Assembly: GCA_902490445.1 (NCBI GenBank)
Contig: CABUDZ010000083.1
Coordinates: 1 to 9,000, forward strand
DNA: 9,000 nucleotides
Direction: 5' to 3'
Origin: an uncultured Collinsella sp.
GTDB lineage: Bacteria; Actinomycetota; Coriobacteriia; Coriobacteriales; Coriobacteriaceae
Shown: piece after piece, positions 5,784 through 9,000 of the stretch
Numbering within the stretch: the stretch's first letter is position 1
Layout: each line of letters starts with the position of its first letter
Translations under genes and position numbers: made by a program
Notes under the pieces: generated by a model
Seen by the model: only the letters and a program-made list of their open reading frames with translations
The model's database searches: none
What the model was told of the DNA's origin: nothing

Positions 5784-7748
5784 CTAGTACATCTTTGCGC
5801 CGGCGGGGATGGAGGCGTCGAGCTGGATCAGGTTGAGACGCTCCTCACCATCCTCCTCGTGGATAGCGCTGATGAGCATGCCGCAGCTGGGAATGCCCAT
5901 CATCTTGCGCGGAGGCAGGTTGGTGATGGCGAGCAGAGTCTTGCCGACCAGGTCCTCGGGCTCATAATAACCGTGAATGCCGGAGAGGATGGTGCGGTCG
6001 GTGCCAGTGCCGTCGTCGAGCGTAAAGTTCAGCAGCTTCTTGGACTTCTTGACGGCCTCGCACGCCTTGACCTTCACAGCGCGGAAATCGCTCTTGGAGA
6101 AGGTATCAAAGTCGACGAACTCCTCAAACAGCGGCTCGACGGCGATCTTGGAGTAATCAACCGTGGGCTTAAGCGGCTTGACGAACGGGCTCGCGGTGTT
6201 GCCGGCCTCGGCAGCCTTAGCGGCAGCGGCACCGGACTGGAAACCCTTCTCGGGCTTCATGTGCGGGAACAGCAGCACGTCGCGGATGGAAGCCTGGTTG
6301 GTGAGCAGCATGACCACGCGGTCGATACCGATGCCGATGCCGCCCGCGGGAGGCATACCGTACTCGAGGGCGCGCACGTAGTCCTCGTCGTACTCCATGG
6401 CCTCGTCGTCGCCGCCAGCCTTCTCAGCCATCTGGGCGGCAAAGCGCTCGGCCTGGTCGACCGGGTCGTTGAGCTCGGAGAACGCGTTGGCGTACTCGTG
6501 ACCGGCGATAACCAGCTCAAAGCGGTGCGTCAGGCGCGGGTCGTCCTCAAAGCGCTTGGCAAGCGGGCTGACCTCGATGGGGTAATCGCAAACGAACGTG
6601 GGGTTGACAATGGTGTCCTCGCCCAGCTCATCGTAGATCTCGGCGATAATCTTGCCGGCGGTCCACTCGGGCTTAATCTCCAGGCCCTTCTCGCGCGCGG
6701 CGGCAGCAAGCTCCTCGACCGGCGTGTCGATGGTGACCTGCTTGCCGAGCACGTCGGAAACGATGTCGGTCATGGGACGGCTGGCCCACTCACCAGAAAG
6801 GTCGATGGTCTGGCCCTGGTACTCGATGACCTCGGGGTTGCCGATGGCCTTGTTAGCCGCCTTAATGACACCCTGGGCGAGCGCCTTCATGCCCTCGAGG
6901 TCGGAGAAGGCACGATAGGCCTCCATCGTGGTGAACTCGGGGTTGTGGGTAAGGTCCATGCCCTCGTTACGGAAGATACGGCCGATCTCGAACACGCGCT
7001 CAAAACCGCCGACGATGCAGCGCTTGAGGTGCAGCTCGGTAGCAATGCGCAGGTAGCACTCCTGATCGAGCGCGTTGAAGTGCGTGATGAACGGCTTGGC
7101 AGTAGCGCCGCCCTGGATGGTCTGCAGGATGGGGGTCTCGACCTCCATGTAGCCGTCGGACTCCATAAAGCGACGGAAGGTGGAGAGAATCTGCGAACGC
7201 TTACGGAACGTCTCGCGAACGTCGTCGTTGGCGATCAGGTCAACATAGCGCTGGCGATAGCGGGTCTCCTTGTCGGAAAGACCGTGGAACTTCTCGGGCA
7301 GCGGACGAACGGCCTTGGCAAGCAGGGTCGCGCTCTTAGGGGCAACGGAAAGCTGGCCGCGCTGGGTGCGCACAACCACGCCGGTCACGCCCAGGATGTC
7401 GCCCAGGTCGAGGGACTTGAGCGTATTCCAGGCAGCCTCGTCCATGTCGTTGATGCGGCAGAACAGCTGAATCTCGGCAGTCGCATCGCGTACGACGATG
7501 AACATGATCTTGCCCTGACCGCGCTTGGCGACCACACGGCCGGCGATCTTCACGACGTCCTCGGTGTCCTCGCCATCGGCAAGCTCGGCGTACTTAGCCT
7601 CGATATCGGCAACGTAGTCCTCAAGCTCAGAGTGCTCGGGATAGGGGTTCTGGCCCGCCTCGAACAGGGCGGCGCGCTTGGCCAGGCGGGTGGCGCGCTC
7701 GTCGTTGAGCGTCGATGCCTGATCTGCGGCGTTCTGGTTCTCTACCAT
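5784..7748 (-). CDS. lysS: Lysyl-tRNA synthetase, class II, with C-terminal tRNA-binding domain
   Basis: Charges tRNA-Lys with lysine using ATP, in the cytoplasm. The 654-residue chain has an anticodon-binding OB fold (about 65-145) and a class II core. The core shows motif 1 around SDGYMEVETPI (197-207), motif 2 FRNEGMDLTHNPEF (259-272) and motif 3 GIGIGIDRVVMLL (470-482). The core ends near 500, as in ordinary bacterial LysRS of about 500 residues. After an Ala-rich linker (505-525), residues 545-654 form an EMAP-II/Trbp111-type tRNA-binding OB domain: LSGIHGYYEPEDLVGK (588-603) and NLPPRKMMGIPSCGMLISA (610-628) match the usual signature of this fold, best known from the C-terminus of MetRS. 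The ATG at 7748 has GAGGAG (complement of 7756-7761) seven bases upstream. It follows greA after 79 bases containing a terminator-like hairpin, so it may be partly attenuated. Confidence 0.97.
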   Translation of the reverse strand: MVENQNAADQASTLNDERATRLAKRAALFEAGQNPYPEHSELEDYVADIEAKYAELADGEDTEDVVKIAGRVVAKRGQGKIMFIVVRDATAEIQLFCRINDMDEAAWNTLKSLDLGDILGVTGVVVRTQRGQLSVAPKSATLLAKAVRPLPEKFHGLSDKETRYRQRYVDLIANDDVRETFRKRSQILSTFRRFMESDGYMEVETPILQTIQGGATAKPFITHFNALDQECYLRIATELHLKRCIVGGFERVFEIGRIFRNEGMDLTHNPEFTTMEAYRAFSDLEGMKALAQGVIKAANKAIGNPEVIEYQGQTIDLSGEWASRPMTDIVSDVLGKQVTIDTPVEELAAAAREKGLEIKPEWTAGKIIAEIYDELGEDTIVNPTFVCDYPIEVSPLAKRFEDDPRLTHRFELVIAGHEYANAFSELNDPVDQAERFAAQMAEKAGGDDEAMEYDEDYVRALEYGMPPAGGIGIGIDRVVMLLTNQASIRDVLLFPHMKPEKGFQSGAAAAKAAEAGNTASPFVKPLKPTVDYSKIAVEPLFEEFVDFDTFSKSDFRAVKVKACEAVKKSKKLLNFTLDDGTGTDRTILSGIHGYYEPEDLVGKTLLAITNLPPRKMMGIPSCGMLISAIHEEDGEERLNLIQLDASIPAGAKMY

Positions 7749-7762
7749 AAGTTAACTCCTCA

Positions 7763-7799
7763 AACTAAAACGCTCCCCAGGATTCGGTCCCAGGGAGCG
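7763..7799 (-). terminator. Terminator-like hairpin between greA and lysS
   Basis: CGCTCCC (7771-7777) pairs with GGGAGCG (7793-7799); an inner GGA/TCC pair closes a TTCGG loop after two mismatches. On the minus strand the stem is followed by TTTTAGTTT. It lies 28 bases past the greA stop and 22 bases before the lysS start codon. It may end most greA transcripts while letting some read through to lysS. Confidence 0.7.
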
Positions 7800-7827
7800 A
7801 AAACATACCTTTACGCGGGACCGTGGT

Positions 7828-8298
7828 CTAGCGTGCAATCTTGGCGATGGTGTAGACGCGAGTCTTGCCGGAAGGCGTAACGACCTCGACGGAGTCGCCC
7901 TCGCCGTGACCGATGATGGCGTGACCGACCGGAGACTCGTTGGAAATCTTGTGCTCGAGCGAGTTGGTCTCGGTGGTACCGACGAGCGTGACTTCCATGA
8001 CCTCGCCGTTGGGATCAATCAGCGAAACGGTGGAACCGATGGAGACGGTCAGGTCGCCCGTGGTGGCAGCAACCTGAGCGTTGGCGAGGATGGCCTGGAT
8101 CTCGGCAATACGAGCGGCGTTCTGGGCCTGCTTGTCCTTAGCGGCGTCGTACTCGGAGTTCTCCGAAAGGTCGCCGAACGCGCGGGCTTCCTTGATGTCC
8201 TCGACGATCTCCTTGGCGTAATCGCCCTCACGCCAAGCGAGCTCCTCGACGAGCTTCTGGCGGCCCTCAGCGGTCAGTACGATCTGGCTTGCGTCCAT
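7828..8298 (-). CDS. greA: Transcription elongation factor GreA
   Basis: Rescues backtracked RNA polymerase by inserting its coiled-coil tip through the secondary channel and stimulating transcript cleavage. The 156-residue length is normal for the family. The N-terminal coiled coil spans about 8-75, and its tip carries FGDLSENSEYDAA (41-53), with the acidic pair D43 and E46 matching the catalytic-site residues of GreA. The C-terminal FKBP-like domain (about 80-156) ends in the family-typical SPVGHAIIGHGEGD (122-135) and TPSGKTRVYTIAKI. I chose the ATG at 8298, preceded by GGGGAG at eight bases, over a TTG ten codons earlier. It is followed by lysS and preceded by the tatA terminator, so it probably has its own promoter. 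Confidence 0.97.
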   Translation of the reverse strand: MDASQIVLTAEGRQKLVEELAWREGDYAKEIVEDIKEARAFGDLSENSEYDAAKDKQAQNAARIAEIQAILANAQVAATTGDLTVSIGSTVSLIDPNGEVMEVTLVGTTETNSLEHKISNESPVGHAIIGHGEGDSVEVVTPSGKTRVYTIAKIAR

Positions 8299-8316
8299 AC
8301 GGATATCTCCCCAACT

Positions 8317-8339
8317 CTGATCAAACAATCAACTGTCAA
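8317..8339 (-). promoter_or_regulatory. Candidate greA promoter region (lone -35 TTGACA)
   Basis: A perfect -35 consensus TTGACA (complement of 8334-8339) lies between the tatA terminator and greA. At 16-18 bases spacing the sequence (AGTTGG and neighbours) does not resemble a -10 box, so the call is weak. A promoter is expected here because the upstream terminator isolates greA. Confidence 0.3.
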
Positions 8340-8340
8340 C

Positions 8341-8379
8341 AAAACGAAAAAGACCGGCTAGCCTGCGGGCAAGCCGGTC
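8341..8379 (-). terminator. Rho-independent terminator of tatA
   Basis: GACCGGCT-A-GCC (8352-8363) pairs with GGC-A-AGCCGGTC (8368-8379) around a four-base loop. On the minus strand this is followed by TTTTTCGTTTT (complement of 8341-8351). It lies 25 bases past the tatA stop. Confidence 0.92.
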
Positions 8380-8404
8380 AGGTGCTCACCCCAAAGGGAT
8401 GGGA

Positions 8405-8680
8405 CTACTCTGCGTCCGCGTCGCTGTCCTCTGCCTGCTTCTTCTTGGCAGCAGCGAGCTTGGCCTCGAGCTCAGCGATCTCCTTGTCCTCCTCGGACTG
8501 CTCGACCACGACCTCCTCGGCCTGCTTGGTCTCGGCCTTATCGTCGCCCTCCATACCCTCGCGGATATTCTTGACGGTAGAGCCGAGGGACTTGCCGAGC
8601 TTCGGCAGGTTCTTGGGCCCGAAGATAATCAGGACAACGACGAGAATAATGATGAGCTCAGGAGCCCTCAGTCCAAACAT
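8405..8680 (-). CDS. tatA: Twin-arginine translocase subunit TatA
   Basis: A pore-forming TatA/E-type subunit of the Tat system, which exports folded proteins across the cytoplasmic membrane. The 91-residue protein begins MFGLRAPELIIILVVVLIIF: one N-terminal transmembrane helix with the polar Glu at position 8 typical of TatA. The hinge FGPKNLPKLGKSLG (20-33) follows, then an amphipathic helix and a highly charged tail rich in Glu, Lys and Ala (about 45-91). Length and hinge fit TatA/TatE rather than TatB. The ATG at 8680 has GGAGG (complement of 8686-8690) five bases upstream; the longer reading frame to the right runs into the tRNA gene and is not real. It has its own promoter and terminator, so it appears monocistronic; no tatC is in the window. 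Confidence 0.93.
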   Translation of the reverse strand: MFGLRAPELIIILVVVLIIFGPKNLPKLGKSLGSTVKNIREGMEGDDKAETKQAEEVVVEQSEEDKEIAELEAKLAAAKKKQAEDSDADAE

Positions 8681-8716
8681 GTAGACCTCCACAATACAGC
8701 GAGACAAGCTCGAATG

Positions 8717-8745
8717 AGTATACCGCGGGTATCGCGGTATCACAA
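8717..8745 (-). promoter_or_regulatory. Sigma-70-type promoter of tatA
   Basis: The -35 box TTGTGA (complement of 8740-8745) and -10 box TATACT (complement of 8717-8722) are separated by exactly 17 bases, about 37 bases upstream of the tatA start codon. This is the best-formed promoter in the window. The spacer is occupied by a perfect inverted repeat. Confidence 0.75.
8720..8740. promoter_or_regulatory. Probable operator: 21-bp inverted repeat in the tatA promoter
   Basis: ATACCGCG (8720-8727) and CGCGGTAT (8733-8740) are exact inverted complements with a five-base spacer GGTAT. The repeat runs from within the -10 box to the last base of the -35 box, so a dimeric protein bound here would block RNA polymerase. 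The binding protein is unknown. A transcript would begin downstream of it, so an RNA hairpin role is unlikely. Confidence 0.6.
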
Positions 8746-8753
8746 CAATAGCT

Positions 8754-8781
8754 AAAAAAAGGGACCGCAAGAAGCGATCCC
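8754..8781 (-). terminator. Rho-independent terminator of tRNA-Pro
   Basis: GGGACCGC (8761-8768) pairs with GCGATCCC (8774-8781) with one mismatch around a five-base loop. On the minus strand the stem is followed by seven T residues (complement of 8754-8760). It begins 11 bases past the tRNA CCA end and separates the tRNA from the tatA promoter. Confidence 0.88.
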
Positions 8782-8792
8782 TCCTCATGCTC

Positions 8793-8869
8793 TGGTCGGG
8801 TTGACTGGATTTGAACCAGCGACCCCTGCGTCCCGAACGCAGTGCTCTACCAAACTGAGCCACAACCCG
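8793..8869 (-). tRNA. tRNA-Pro (anticodon CGG)
   Basis: A complete 77-nt cloverleaf on the minus strand. The acceptor stem CGGGTTG/CAACCCG has seven pairs; the D arm is GCTC...GAGC; the anticodon stem CTGCG/CGCAG has loop TTCGGGA, giving anticodon CGG for proline codon CCG. The variable loop has five bases, and the T arm GCTGG-TTCAAAT-CCAGT contains one G-T pair. The discriminator A and the CCA end are encoded (8793-8795). The C1-G72 first pair is typical of bacterial tRNA-Pro. Confidence 0.97.
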
Positions 8870-8877
8870 TTAGCTCG

Positions 8878-8886
8878 ACTATAGTA
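8878..8886 (-). promoter_or_regulatory. Candidate -10 region for tRNA-Pro
   Basis: The minus strand reads TTACTATAGT just upstream of the tRNA, offering TACTAT (8881-8886) or TATAGT (8878-8883) as a -10 box 8-12 bases before the mature 5' end. No good -35 is seen at 17 bases. Confidence 0.35.
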
Positions 8887-8959
8887 ACAAAGATTTCCGT
8901 CGTGTGCTAGAGAAATTTTTACTTCTTTGGCACTTCGATGCGAACCCTTGATTGGCAAC

Positions 8960-8993
8960 TTCATCCGAACACTTCCCATATTCATCCGCACAT
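8960..8993. repeat. Two near-identical 13-mers in 21-bp phase
   Basis: TTCATCCGAACAC (8960-8972) and TTCATCCGCACAT (8981-8993) match at 11 of 13 positions and start 21 bp apart, about two helical turns. Such phasing is common for cooperative regulator sites. The second copy overlaps the palindrome at the window edge. Confidence 0.55.
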
Positions 8994-9000
8994 GTGCGGA
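8985..9000. repeat. 16-bp perfect palindrome at the window edge
   Basis: TCCGCACATGTGCGGA is a perfect palindrome ending at the last base of the window; it may extend further, since the bases before it are TTCA. It lies about 115 bases upstream of the tRNA-Pro gene and may belong to the regulation of a gene beyond the edge. Confidence 0.65.

Noticed and set aside
7749..7827. T-box riboswitch before lysS
   Set aside because: The gap is far too short, and no T-box sequence or specifier stem is present; only a single terminator-like hairpin is seen.
5697..7880. A 727-codon open frame on the plus strand opposite lysS
   Set aside because: Same effect: it begins inside the lysS terminator, runs antisense through all of lysS and gives a repetitive Gly/Leu/Val-rich product with no family resemblance.
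8681..8863. A longer TatA reading frame extending to 8863
   Set aside because: The extension would translate the tRNA-Pro gene, its terminator and the tatA promoter; the true start has a good ribosome-binding site and gives a standard TatA N-terminus.
8793..8869. tRNA-Pro as an integration site for a mobile element
   Set aside because: The 3' side leads directly into an ordinary terminator and tatA; no integrase or second copy of the tRNA 3' end is visible in the window.
8785..8991. Minus-strand frame of 68 codons covering the tRNA-Pro gene
   Set aside because: It overlaps the whole tRNA and has no recognisable product.

Overview
The window looks like chromosomal housekeeping DNA from a high-G+C, Gram-positive gut actinomycete of the class Coriobacteriia, most likely Collinsella or a close relative. 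This rests on gene content and protein style: a ClpC-type chaperone, a single-chain ThrE-type transporter, a lysyl-tRNA synthetase carrying an extra C-terminal tRNA-binding domain, and a short TatA. The genus is an inference and could not be checked by database search. Every gene I can support lies on the minus strand, so transcription runs from right to left.

In transcription order, the right edge (8870-9000) is non-coding and carries a 16-bp perfect palindrome and a pair of phased direct repeats. A tRNA-Pro(CGG) gene follows with its own terminator. Next is tatA, behind a good sigma-70-type promoter whose -10/-35 spacer is filled by a perfect inverted repeat, then a terminator. greA and lysS follow, with a terminator-like hairpin in the short gap between them. 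lysS ends at two consecutive hairpins, the second a strong terminator.

The 501-bp gap at 5283-5783 holds no gene. It contains a 64-bp palindromic repeat and a cluster of short degenerate repeats. A ThrE-family (threonine/serine exporter-like) membrane protein follows. A second copy of the 64-bp palindrome lies just past its stop, so two related palindromes in the same orientation bracket this gene. clpC comes next, with a structured leader and a clear terminator. The left edge has a lower-G+C pair: a DUF2975 membrane protein and the start of a probable small HTH regulator, cut by the window edge.

The genes do not form one pathway. They cover protein quality control (clpC), translation (lysS, tRNA-Pro), transcript elongation (greA), Tat export (tatA), amino-acid efflux (thrE-like) and a small membrane-protein/regulator module. 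I see no convincing new multi-gene system. The most interesting non-coding signals are the paired 64-bp palindromes, the repeat debris beside one of them, the probable tatA operator and the right-edge palindrome.
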